Shown here: positions 1-6,060 of the stretch, in pieces
Layout of the letters: the number at the start of each line of letters is the position of its first letter
Numbering within the stretch: the first letter of the stretch is position 1
Source: Gammaproteobacteria bacterium
GTDB lineage: Bacteria; Pseudomonadota; Gammaproteobacteria; Steroidobacterales; Steroidobacteraceae
NCBI GenBank assembly: GCA_030040235.1
Contig: JASHUC010000518.1
Coordinates: 1-7,042 of the forward strand
Length of the DNA: 7,042 nt
Reading direction: 5' to 3'
Notes under the pieces: generated by a model
What the model saw: the letters and a program-made list of their open reading frames with translations, nothing else
The model's database searches: none
What the model was told of the DNA's origin: nothing
Program-made: the position numbers and the translations under genes

Positions 1-1516
1 CCTCGCGGCTGCCGAGCGCCGTCAGAAGCTGTGTGCGCTTCTCCCACCACCATGGGGTCGCCCGCACCGCCGGCAGCGGCGGCTGCGCGAAAAGCTCCTG
101 CCACGTGGGCCCGAGCACCCGGTCGCCCGGCACCGGCCGGATGAGCAGCTCATGGAGCTGATCGACCAGCCGGTCGCCCTGGCGCTCATCGACGACGAAG
201 GTGAAGTTGAGATCGTTGGCCGCCTGGCTCACCAGATAGATTTTCTGCTCCTCGAAGAACTCGAACGCGCCGCCCAGCTGGTGCAGGATCGCGCGGATGT
301 TGCGCCCGACGAGGCTCACCGAGGCGCAGGGCGCGATCACCTGCACCCGGCAGAGCCTGCCGAGATCCGCCACGAGCGCATCGAGGAGGCCCTGCTCGAG
401 GCTGTTGGCCGCCGGATCGAGGGTGACTGAGACGTTCGTCTCGGAGGTGGAGACGAGATCGACCGACAGGCCATGGCTCTTGAAGACCTGAAAGGCGTCG
501 GCGAGGAAGCCCACCTGGTGCCACATGCCGGGGGTCTCCAGAGCGATGAGGGTGATGCCCTTCTTGATGCACACCGCCTTGACTTGGGCGGCATCCGAGT
601 CTGCCGCGGCACTGATCAGCGTCCCTTCGAGATCGGGGTTCTGGGTGCAGTACACGTGCAGGGGGATTCGGTACTGGCGCGCGGGCAGGATGCAGCGCGG
701 ATGGAGCACCTTCGCCCCGTTGCTCGCGATCTCCTGCGCCTCGTCGTAATGCAGCGCCCGCAGGTGCCGCGCGGTCGGCGTCGAGCGGGGATTGGCGCTG
801 AACATGCCCGGCACGTCGGTCCAGATCTCGAGCCGGCGCGCGCGGAGCTTGGATGCGAGGTAGGCGGCCGAGGTGTCCGATCCACCCCGCCCGAGCAGGA
901 CGGTGTTCCCCTCGGCATCGCTTGCAATGAAGCCCTGGGTGATGAGGATTGGGGCGAGCGGGGCCAAGCGTTCCTCGAGCACCGGATCGGGCGCAAAGCC
1001 GCAGGTTGCCGAGAGCACGCTCGCCCTGGCGGAGGCACCGCGGCGCGCTTCGGCCGACAGGAGGGTACGCGCGTCCACCCATTCGACCGGGAGCCCATGG
1101 GCCTTGAGGAAGCGCGCGCCGAGTTCGGTCGCCATGAGCTCCCCTGCCGCCATGGCGCGTGCACGGATACGGTCGCTCACCTCACCGACGAGCGCAACGC
1201 CGGCGGCGATCTGCTCGAGCTCGGCGAAGTGGCGCTCGAGCTCGGGGCCGGCATCGATGCCGAGCTCGGCGGCGAGCTTGCGGTGGATGCCCTCGATGCT
1301 CGGCAGGACCTCGCCCTGCGAGCCCCTGAGCGCCGCCTCTAGAAGTCGCTCCAGGCGGTCGGTGACTCCGCTCAGCGCCGAATGCACGATGAGCACGCGA
1401 GCGCCGCCGCTCGCGCGCGCGGCGACGATGCGGGCCACGTTACGCCAGTTGGTCAGCGATGAGACGCTCGTGCCGCCGAACTTGAGCACGTACCACGCTG
1501 AATCCGTGGGTGCCAC
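1..1516 (-). CDS. Aspartate kinase half of a probable bifunctional aspartate kinase/diaminopimelate decarboxylase (partial, C-terminus beyond left edge)
   Basis: Aspartate kinase phosphorylates L-aspartate with ATP, the first step towards lysine, threonine and methionine. The 505 visible residues hold a complete kinase: KFGGTS at 12-17, the GE motif at 125-126, GRGGSDTSA at 209-217, WTDVPGMF at 232-239 and GAKVLHPR at 267-274. Two ACT domains follow, about 318-395 and 398-445. SVDLVSTSE at 351-359 resembles the lysine-binding segment of E. coli LysC, so lysine feedback is inferred. The reading frame does not stop after the ACT domains. It continues through a proline-rich linker and a PWWWEKR segment (488-494), which from memory resembles the linker of Xanthomonas-type fusions before the decarboxylase (LysA) domain. 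That second domain is outside the window. I chose GTG at 1516, with GAGG 10 nt upstream. An in-frame TTG at 1588 overlaps the stop of the preceding gene and would add 24 residues. Kinase call very sure; fusion call fairly sure. Confidence 0.9.
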   Translation of the reverse strand, partial: MAPTDSAWYVLKFGGTSVSSLTNWRNVARIVAARASGGARVLIVHSALSGVTDRLERLLEAALRGSQGEVLPSIEGIHRKLAAELGIDAGPELERHFAELEQIAAGVALVGEVSDRIRARAMAAGELMATELGARFLKAHGLPVEWVDARTLLSAEARRGASARASVLSATCGFAPDPVLEERLAPLAPILITQGFIASDAEGNTVLLGRGGSDTSAAYLASKLRARRLEIWTDVPGMFSANPRSTPTARHLRALHYDEAQEIASNGAKVLHPRCILPARQYRIPLHVYCTQNPDLEGTLISAAADSDAAQVKAVCIKKGITLIALETPGMWHQVGFLADAFQVFKSHGLSVDLVSTSETNVSVTLDPAANSLEQGLLDALVADLGRLCRVQVIAPCASVSLVGRNIRAILHQLGGAFEFFEEQKIYLVSQAANDLNFTFVVDERQGDRLVDQLHELLIRPVPGDRVLGPTWQELFAQPPLPAVRATPWWWEKRTQLLTALGSRE

Positions 1517-1584
1517 GCTATGGTTGCCTCGCTGCGACGCTCCGGGCTCTGCCAGGGTGCGTGGCTCGAGCCCCTCCGATGCGC

Positions 1585-1800
1585 TCAAACCTCGTCGTCG
1601 AAAATGTCGCGCAGATCCTTCTCGAGCTTGCGATCGGCGAGCACTTCCTCGAGCTTGCTCCAGGCAGCCTTACCCCGCTTGCCCTGGTTACGCGCCCGCT
1701 TGTCCACCCGGTCGAGCAGACGGTCGTACTCGTTGCCGTCTTCGGGCGGAGTCAGGAACTCATCGTCCAGATCGAAGCTTCCGTTGTCGCGTTCTGACAT
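1585..1800 (-). CDS. Small highly charged protein, 71 aa, possibly PA3496-like
   Basis: This is a 71-residue hydrophilic protein with no membrane segment or signal peptide. It has an acidic first third (several Asp/Glu at residues 4-23), a basic centre (DKRARNQGKRGK at 33-44) and a predicted helical end, AWSKLEEVLADRKLEKDL at 46-63, closing with DIFDDEV. The acidic head, basic middle and LEE..ADRKLEKDL helix recall the small PA3496-type proteins of gammaproteobacteria, whose role is unclear. I could not align it, so this is a suggestion only. ATG at 1800 is chosen because a -10-like TATACT lies 22-27 nt upstream. No good ribosome binding site is visible. The frame stays open further upstream, and a TTG at 1839 is a less likely start. 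It sits 68 nt ahead of the aspartate kinase and may be co-transcribed with it. Confidence 0.65.
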   Translation of the reverse strand: MSERDNGSFDLDDEFLTPPEDGNEYDRLLDRVDKRARNQGKRGKAAWSKLEEVLADRKLEKDLRDIFDDEV

Positions 1801-1821
1801 CAGTCGAGGCTTAATTTTCCG

Positions 1822-1827
1822 AGTATA
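1822..1827 (-). promoter_or_regulatory. Candidate -10 element upstream of the small charged protein and aspartate kinase
   Basis: On the minus strand TATACT matches the sigma-70 -10 consensus at five of six positions. It lies in an AT-rich patch (1811-1832) that stands out from the GC-rich surroundings. Transcription would start about 15 nt before the ATG at 1800. No convincing -35 is found at 16-18 nt spacing. The reverse reading of the same bases gives a perfect TATAAT on the plus strand (1824-1829), but that would drive transcription against the SAM hydrolase gene, so the minus-strand reading is preferred. Confidence 0.35.
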
Positions 1828-1863
1828 ATCAAAGCGCAAGGACTCTCTTGGCGCCTGGCAAGA

Positions 1864-1887
1864 GCGCGAACTATAGCCGATTCGCGC
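1864..1887 (-). other. Inverted repeat after the SAM hydrolase gene, possible transcript end
   Basis: GCGCGAA and TTCGCGC form a perfect 7-bp inverted repeat around a 10-nt loop, starting 17 nt after the stop codon of the SAM hydrolase gene. It could be a weak terminator or a 3'-end stabiliser for the heat-shock transcript. The bases after it on the minus strand (TCTTGCC) are not a proper T-tract, so a classical intrinsic terminator is not supported. Confidence 0.3.
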
Positions 1888-1904
1888 CCGCAAGCAAGTC
1901 CTCG

Positions 1905-2738
1905 TCAGGAGCCGGTGTGCACCGTCACCGGAGCGCCTCGGCCGACCCCCAGGGTGCCGGCGGCGCTGCCTTCGCGCTCGGCAATCTCGAGCACATCGAA
2001 GGAGTTGACGAGCGCCAGGAGCTCCCCGGGTTGGCCCTGCCCGTAGGTACGCCGCAGCCTCAATGTGTGTCCGGCGATACGCACCTCGAGGTGCTCGGGG
2101 GCCGGAAGCTCCTTCCCCTCGATGTCGGTGATCAGATTGCCGAAATGGTCCACCGTGACGACCGAGCCGGCAAGGACACACCGCCCGGCGCCGGGATCGG
2201 CCATGAACCGCTCGGGGGCACCGCTCACCACGTTCGGCCCGAGCCTGCCATCCCCGAGTCCCTCGGGAGCCATGCGCCCGGAGGCAAGCTCCGCGGCAAG
2301 CGGGGCGAAGATGTCCCGTCCGTGAAAGGTGGCGCTCACACGATCGATTCCGAGGGCGGCGAGGCGGGCGGGTGCGAGCTCGACGGTCTCAGCATCCGGA
2401 TGGCGCGCGCAGATCGGGGCGAGCAGGCCGTTGTCGGGCGCGAGCAGCGCGTGTCCGGCCGCCACGGTGCACACGATGGCACGCTCCGTGCCGACGCCGG
2501 GGTCCACGACCGCGACGTGCACGGTCCCCGCCGGAAAATACTCGAAGCAGCGTGCGAGCCAGAACCCGGCCTCCCGCGGCCGTTGCGCGGGCACTCCATG
2601 CGTGAGGTCCACGATGCGGGCCGCCGCGAAGCGCGAGAGGATCCGGCCCTTCATGACCCCGACGAAGGGGTCCTCGAGCCCGAAGTCCGTCGTGAGCGTG
2701 ATCACGCCCGAGGCCTTGAAGGCGATCATGCGCGCCAT
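1905..2738 (-). CDS. S-adenosyl-L-methionine hydrolase (adenosine-forming), SAM hydroxide adenosyltransferase / DUF62 family
   Basis: The family uses a water-derived hydroxide to split S-adenosylmethionine into adenosine and L-methionine, and is related to fluorinase and chlorinase. The 277-residue protein has both family domains. The N-terminal domain carries TTDFG at 16-20, DPFVG at 23-27 and the VVDPGVGTER block. The C-terminal domain carries DHFGNLITDI at 197-206 and NSFDVLEIAEREGSA at 245-259. The Asp-Arg-His set typical of the hydrolase is present: D79 and R86 in DPGVGTER and H139 in FHGRD. This favours hydrolysis over halogenation. Length is normal for the family. It is probably cytoplasmic, with no signal peptide. 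The start is uncertain: ATG at 2738 gives MARMIAF and ATG at 2729 gives MIAF, and neither has a strong ribosome binding site. It lies 44 nt after the DksA-like gene and is likely the last gene of the heat-shock run. Confidence 0.93.
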   Translation of the reverse strand: MARMIAFKASGVITLTTDFGLEDPFVGVMKGRILSRFAAARIVDLTHGVPAQRPREAGFWLARCFEYFPAGTVHVAVVDPGVGTERAIVCTVAAGHALLAPDNGLLAPICARHPDAETVELAPARLAALGIDRVSATFHGRDIFAPLAAELASGRMAPEGLGDGRLGPNVVSGAPERFMADPGAGRCVLAGSVVTVDHFGNLITDIEGKELPAPEHLEVRIAGHTLRLRRTYGQGQPGELLALVNSFDVLEIAEREGSAAGTLGVGRGAPVTVHTGS

Positions 2739-2782
2739 TATGGCGAAGCCTCGCGACCCCGGGGGCCTCGCCCCTCGCGTGC

Positions 2783-3121
2783 TCAGGCGCGGCCGCCGCG
2801 CTCGGCGCAGGTCGCGCAACGGCTGGTATCGGGGATGGCTTGCAGACGTTCCGGCTCGATCGGCTCGCCGCACCGCATGCAAACGCCGTAGCGGCCGTCG
2901 CGCAAGCGCTGCAGTGCGGCGTCGATGCGCTTGAGCTCCGCATCCGCCGTGCGGCTCAGCGCACTCAGCAGCCCGTTCTGCTCGCTCTGGGTCGCGACGT
3001 CGGCGTAATCGCCGTTCGACAGATCCGGCTGCTGGCGCAGCCCCGCATTCGCACTCGCCTCGCGCGAGCGAAGCTCATCGCGCCTCGCAAGCAGGCGTTG
3101 CTTCACAGCCTCGTTGTCCAC
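2783..3121 (-). CDS. Short DksA/TraR family C4 zinc-finger protein, 112 aa
   Basis: DksA and TraR proteins enter the secondary channel of RNA polymerase and change promoter output, in DksA together with ppGpp. This copy has a four-cysteine zinc finger, C81-x2-C84-x17-C102-x2-C105, with the family GEPI..ERL..IP..(S)RC pattern between the pairs. D38-x2-D41-x-A43 matches the DxxDxA motif at the coiled-coil tip of E. coli DksA, where the acidic residues are required for activity, so a polymerase-facing role is plausible. At 112 residues it is shorter than E. coli DksA (151) because the N-terminal part is reduced, and longer than TraR. The start is GTG at 3121 with GGAG seven nt upstream. That site lies inside the 15-nt gap after the Lon stop, which suggests translation close behind Lon. 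It is probably a second, non-housekeeping DksA-type protein. Confidence 0.9.
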   Translation of the reverse strand: MDNEAVKQRLLARRDELRSREASANAGLRQQPDLSNGDYADVATQSEQNGLLSALSRTADAELKRIDAALQRLRDGRYGVCMRCGEPIEPERLQAIPDTSRCATCAERGGRA

Positions 3122-3128
3122 GGGTGAA

Positions 3129-3132
3129 CTCC
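3129..3132 (-). promoter_or_regulatory. Ribosome binding site deciding the GTG start of the DksA-like gene
   Basis: GGAG ends seven nt before GTG at 3121. It supports this start over any downstream ATG and lies between the Lon stop (3137) and the DksA-like start. Confidence 0.7.
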
Positions 3133-3136
3133 GGTG

Positions 3137-5476
3137 TTAAGCCGCGACGCGCCGCGCGCCGGTCCCCTCGAGCGCGGCGGCGAGAACCTCCTCGATGCGC
3201 TCGGCCCACACGAAGTGCAGGCGCTGGCGGGCGCTCTCGGGGATCTCCTCGTAATCGCGCCGGTTGCGGGCCGGCAGGATCACCGTGTGAATGCCGGCCC
3301 TGGCGGCCGCCACCGTCTTCTCCTTGATTCCTCCCACGGGCAGGACGAGACCCCGCAGGCTGATCTCGCCGGTCATCGCCACATCGCTCCGTACCGTCCT
3401 TCCCGAGAGGAGCGATGCCAGCGAGGTGAAGATCGCGACCCCGGCGCTCGGTCCATCCTTCGGGATGGCGCCCGCCGGAACGTGGATGTGCAGATCGATC
3501 CTGTCGAACCCGGCCGGATCGACGCCCAACCGCTCCGCCTGCCCCTTGACGAGCGTGACGGCCGCCTGCGCGCTCTCCTTCATCACCTCCCCGAGCTGAC
3601 CGGTGAGAATGAGACGTCCGCTTCCGGGCACGCGGCTCGACTCGACGAACAGAATGTCCCCGCCGACCGGAGTCCAGGCGAGTCCCGTCGCAACGCCCGG
3701 CACGCTGGTGCGCATGGCGATCTCGCCGTGATAGCGCGGAGCGCCCAGGATGCGTGCGACCGTCTCGGCTTCCAGCTTCGCCGTGCTCTCACGGCCGGAG
3801 GCGATGTTCACGGCGATCGAGCGCAGCACGGCTCCGATCTGGCGCTCGAGGCTGCGCACGCCGGACTCGCGCGTGTAGTCGGCGATGATGCGCGCGAGCG
3901 CCTCGTCGGTGAGCTCGACCTGCCCCCCCGTGAGCCCGTTCGCGGCGAGCTGACGCGGCACGAGGTAACGGCGCGCGATCTGCAGCTTTTCCTCCTCGGT
4001 GTAACCGGTGAGCTCGATCATCTCCATGCGGTCGCGCACCGGGCCGGGAATGCCGTCGAGCACGTTCGCCGTGCAGATGAACAGCACCTTGCTCAGATCG
4101 AAGGGCAGGCCGATGTAGTTGTCGCGGAAGGTGGAGTTCTGCTCGGGGTCGAGTACCTCCAGCAGCGCTGAGTACGGGTCGCCCTGGATGCTTGCGGAGA
4201 GCTTGTCCACCTCATCGAGCATCATCACGGGATTGCGCGTTCCGGCGCGGCGCAGCGCCTGGATGATGTTGCCGGGGAGCGAGCCGATGTAGGTGCGCCG
4301 ATGGCCGCGGATCTCCGCCTCATCGTGCACGCCGCCGAGGCTGACGCGCACGAACTTCAGGCCGAGCGCACGTGCGATGCTTTGGCCGAGGGAGGTCTTG
4401 CCGACCCCGGGGGGACCGACGAAGCACAGGATAGGGCTGCGGCCCTGCGGGTTGAGCTTGCGCACCGCCAGGAACTCGAGAATGCGGCGCTTGACCTTCT
4501 CGAGGCCGAAGTGATCGGCATCGAGCACTCCGCGGGCAGCCTCGATATCGAGGTTCTCCGGATCGAGCTTCGACCACGGAAGCGCCACCAGCCAGTCGAG
4601 GTAGGTTCGCACCATCGAGTGCTCACCGCTCGCCTCCGGCATGCGCTCGAGGCGATGCAGCTCGCGCTGCGCCTGCTCCTTCGCCTCCTCCGGCATTCCC
4701 GCCCGCTCGACCGCTTCCTTGAGCTCGTTCAGCTCGACGGAGGCACCCTCCTCATCTTCGCCGAGCTCGCGGCGGATCTGCCGCAGCTGCTCACGCAGCA
4801 CCGCCTCCTTCTGCCGCTCGTTGAGCGCCTCGCGGGTCTTCTCGCCGATGTCCCGGGATAGCTTGAGCACCTCGATGCGCTTCGCGAGCGCGCCGATCAC
4901 TCGATCGAGACGCGCCGATAGATCGAAGGTCTCGAGAATGGCCTGCTTCTCGGGAGTCTGCACGTCCGTCACGCTGATGACGAGATCGGCGAGCTGCCCG
5001 GGAGACTTGATCCCCTGGACGGTGCTCACGAGCTCTGCGGGAGTTTGCGGGAGCAGCTGCAACGCCTCGATGGCGCGGTCGCGCAAGTACAGGCCGCGCG
5101 CCTCGACTTCGCGACTGACCTCCTCCGGATCGCCGTGCAGGCTGACGCGCGCCCGCAGGTTGGCCTCCGAGGTGAGGAATTCGCGCACCTCGAAGCGTTG
5201 CTCGCCCTGACAGATGAGGTGATGCACGCCGTCAGGCGCGGTGACGAAGCGCAGCACGCTCGCCACGGTGCCCACGCGGTACAGGTCCTCGGGGCCCGGA
5301 TCCTCTACCGAGGAGTCCTTCTGCAGCAGGAATCCGATGCGGCTGCGGGTGCGCACCGCCTCCTGCGCCGCCGCGGTAGAGCGCGGACGGCTCACGGCGA
5401 TCGGGAGCACGACGCCGGGAAAGAGCACCGTGTCCCGCACCGGCAGGATCACGAGCTCCAGAGTGTCTTCGGCCAT
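3137..5476 (-). CDS. lon: ATP-dependent protease Lon (endopeptidase La)
   Basis: Lon is a cytoplasmic hexameric AAA+ serine protease that removes damaged and short-lived regulatory proteins. At 779 residues this copy has the full-length architecture (E. coli Lon is 784). The N-terminal substrate-binding domain covers about 8-205 and a helical region follows to about 310. The AAA+ module has Walker A GPPGVGKT at 354-361 and Walker B MMLDEVDK at 418-425. The C-terminal protease domain has the catalytic serine S677 in PKDGPSAG and the catalytic lysine K720 in GGIKEK, 43 residues later as in E. coli. All key residues are present, so it should be active. ATG at 5476 is well supported by AAGGAG five nt upstream. 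It follows hsp20 by 34 nt and precedes the DksA-like gene by 15 nt. It is not in the usual clpX-lon-hup setting, so it may be a second Lon of the cell. Confidence 0.98.
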   Translation of the reverse strand: MAEDTLELVILPVRDTVLFPGVVLPIAVSRPRSTAAAQEAVRTRSRIGFLLQKDSSVEDPGPEDLYRVGTVASVLRFVTAPDGVHHLICQGEQRFEVREFLTSEANLRARVSLHGDPEEVSREVEARGLYLRDRAIEALQLLPQTPAELVSTVQGIKSPGQLADLVISVTDVQTPEKQAILETFDLSARLDRVIGALAKRIEVLKLSRDIGEKTREALNERQKEAVLREQLRQIRRELGEDEEGASVELNELKEAVERAGMPEEAKEQAQRELHRLERMPEASGEHSMVRTYLDWLVALPWSKLDPENLDIEAARGVLDADHFGLEKVKRRILEFLAVRKLNPQGRSPILCFVGPPGVGKTSLGQSIARALGLKFVRVSLGGVHDEAEIRGHRRTYIGSLPGNIIQALRRAGTRNPVMMLDEVDKLSASIQGDPYSALLEVLDPEQNSTFRDNYIGLPFDLSKVLFICTANVLDGIPGPVRDRMEMIELTGYTEEEKLQIARRYLVPRQLAANGLTGGQVELTDEALARIIADYTRESGVRSLERQIGAVLRSIAVNIASGRESTAKLEAETVARILGAPRYHGEIAMRTSVPGVATGLAWTPVGGDILFVESSRVPGSGRLILTGQLGEVMKESAQAAVTLVKGQAERLGVDPAGFDRIDLHIHVPAGAIPKDGPSAGVAIFTSLASLLSGRTVRSDVAMTGEISLRGLVLPVGGIKEKTVAAARAGIHTVILPARNRRDYEEIPESARQRLHFVWAERIEEVLAAALEGTGARRVAA

Positions 5477-5481
5477 CCCGA

Positions 5482-5487
5482 CTCCTT
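5482..5487 (-). promoter_or_regulatory. Ribosome binding site of lon
   Basis: AAGGAG lies five nt before the ATG of lon, a near-optimal Shine-Dalgarno sequence in the 34-nt gap after hsp20. It implies strong independent initiation on the shared transcript. Confidence 0.8.
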
Positions 5488-5510
5488 TGATTCGATGCGC
5501 ACGATGCGCC

Positions 5511-5912
5511 CTACTCCTTCGTCAGCCGCAGCGTCAGGCAACCATCCGCCATGCAGCGCTCCCTCACCGTGTAGCGCCCCGTCGCCAGCTCGAGCTGGCG
5601 CTCGAAGCGACCATAGGGAATCTCGAGGCGCCGGACCCGCAGGGTTTCGAACTCCGGAGGCAGCGCGCGTTCCGCGCTCACGACGATGCCGCTCGGGGTC
5701 ACCTGGACATTGACGCTGTCGGGCCCCACCCCGGGCAGCGCGATCGACACCAGGATCTCCGACTCGCTCTCGAAGATATCGACCGGAGGCTCCCAGAGCG
5801 GCTGCATGGAGCGCTCGCCTGCGAGGCCGAAGCGGCGATGCCGGCGCTCCGCCTGCTCGAGCGCATGCAATGCCTCGTCCCACATCCAGGCGATGCGATC
5901 AATGGAACTCAC
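5511..5912 (-). CDS. Small heat-shock protein, Hsp20/alpha-crystallin family
   Basis: Small heat-shock proteins are ATP-independent holdases that keep unfolding proteins soluble for refolding or degradation. In this 133-residue protein a helical N-terminal arm (1-39, with many Arg/Glu/His) precedes an alpha-crystallin domain at about 40-133. Family marks are WEPPVDIFE at 40-48, a SIALPGVGPDSVNV stretch at 56-69, the strand GIVVSAER at 75-82, the R-x2-Y/F-G-x-F-ER-type segment IPYGRFERQLEL at 98-109 and ADGCLTLRL at 122-130. The last motif is normally A-x-G-V/I-L; here Cys125 replaces the aliphatic residue. The protein stops three residues after this strand, so the usual C-terminal I-x-I/V tail, which links subunits into large oligomers, is absent. 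The start is GTG at 5912 with an ideal AGGAGGT four nt upstream. It is the first gene of the run leading to lon and has a heat-shock promoter ahead of it. Confidence 0.95.
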   Translation of the reverse strand: MSSIDRIAWMWDEALHALEQAERRHRRFGLAGERSMQPLWEPPVDIFESESEILVSIALPGVGPDSVNVQVTPSGIVVSAERALPPEFETLRVRRLEIPYGRFERQLELATGRYTVRERCMADGCLTLRLTKE

Positions 5913-5916
5913 GCGG

Positions 5917-5925
5917 ACCTCCTCC
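5917..5925 (-). promoter_or_regulatory. Strong ribosome binding site of hsp20
   Basis: GGAGGAGGT, containing the full anti-16S match AGGAGGT, ends four nt before the GTG at 5912. It fixes the start codon and predicts high expression despite the GTG. Confidence 0.8.
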
Positions 5926-5956
5926 GCCGGCTCGACGGTCGCCGAGCCGACAATCT

Positions 5957-5985
5957 TTGTGGGGATGCAGCGCGGCCGTTACAAG
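5957..5985 (-). promoter_or_regulatory. Heat-shock (sigma-32/RpoH) promoter for hsp20-lon-dksA-like-SAM hydrolase
   Basis: On the minus strand a -35 of CTTGTAA (5985-5979) is followed after 14 nt by a -10 of CCCCACAA (5964-5957). The RpoH consensus is CTTGAAA, an 11-16 nt spacer and CCCCATnT. Six of seven -35 bases and the key CCCCA of the -10 match, at the right spacing. The site lies about 45 nt ahead of the hsp20 start, leaving a leader of roughly 35-40 nt. Position, match and downstream gene content agree well. No sigma-70 promoter of similar quality is seen here. Confidence 0.8.
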
Positions 5986-5990
5986 GCCGC
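5972..5990. repeat. Inverted repeat overlapping the -35 of the heat-shock promoter
   Basis: GCGGCC and GGCCGC flank a 7-nt centre, forming a perfect 6-bp inverted repeat that encloses the -35 element at 5979-5985. It could be an operator for an additional repressor. Such short GC-only arms can also arise by chance in DNA of this composition. Confidence 0.3.
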
Positions 5991-6060
5991 CGCGGCACCA
6001 AAGGCCGCGGCACAGGTGAAGCTCGCGGCGCGATGGGACCCCGGGAGTTGCGTGGGGCGA

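Noticed and set aside
186..1342. Long open frames of about 290-300 codons on both strands across the aspartate kinase region
   Set aside because: They overlap the aspartate kinase frame, which carries all family motifs. Their translations are Arg/Pro/Ala-rich with no recognisable motif, typical of shadow frames in GC-rich DNA.
1801..2181. N-terminal extension of the small charged protein up to 198 residues
   Set aside because: The extra part lies mostly inside the SAM hydrolase gene in another frame and would span the candidate -10 element. The acidic, then basic, then helical body starts naturally at the ATG at 1800.
2739..2882. Longer SAM hydrolase start at 2882 (325 residues)
   Set aside because: The extra 48 residues are Arg-rich, overlap the DksA-like gene and have no place in the family fold.
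1848..2891. Plus-strand open frame of 347 codons opposite the SAM hydrolase gene
   Set aside because: No family motif and low-complexity composition. The opposite strand encodes a clear DUF62 protein with its catalytic residues.
3134..4171. Plus-strand open frame of 345 codons opposite the lon protease domain
   Set aside because: It is a mirror of the Lon coding frame, with no motif of its own.
5926..5990. CIRCE-type heat-shock operator before hsp20
   Set aside because: The CIRCE halves (TTAGCACTC and GAGTGCTAA) are absent. The inverted repeat present is GC-only and different.
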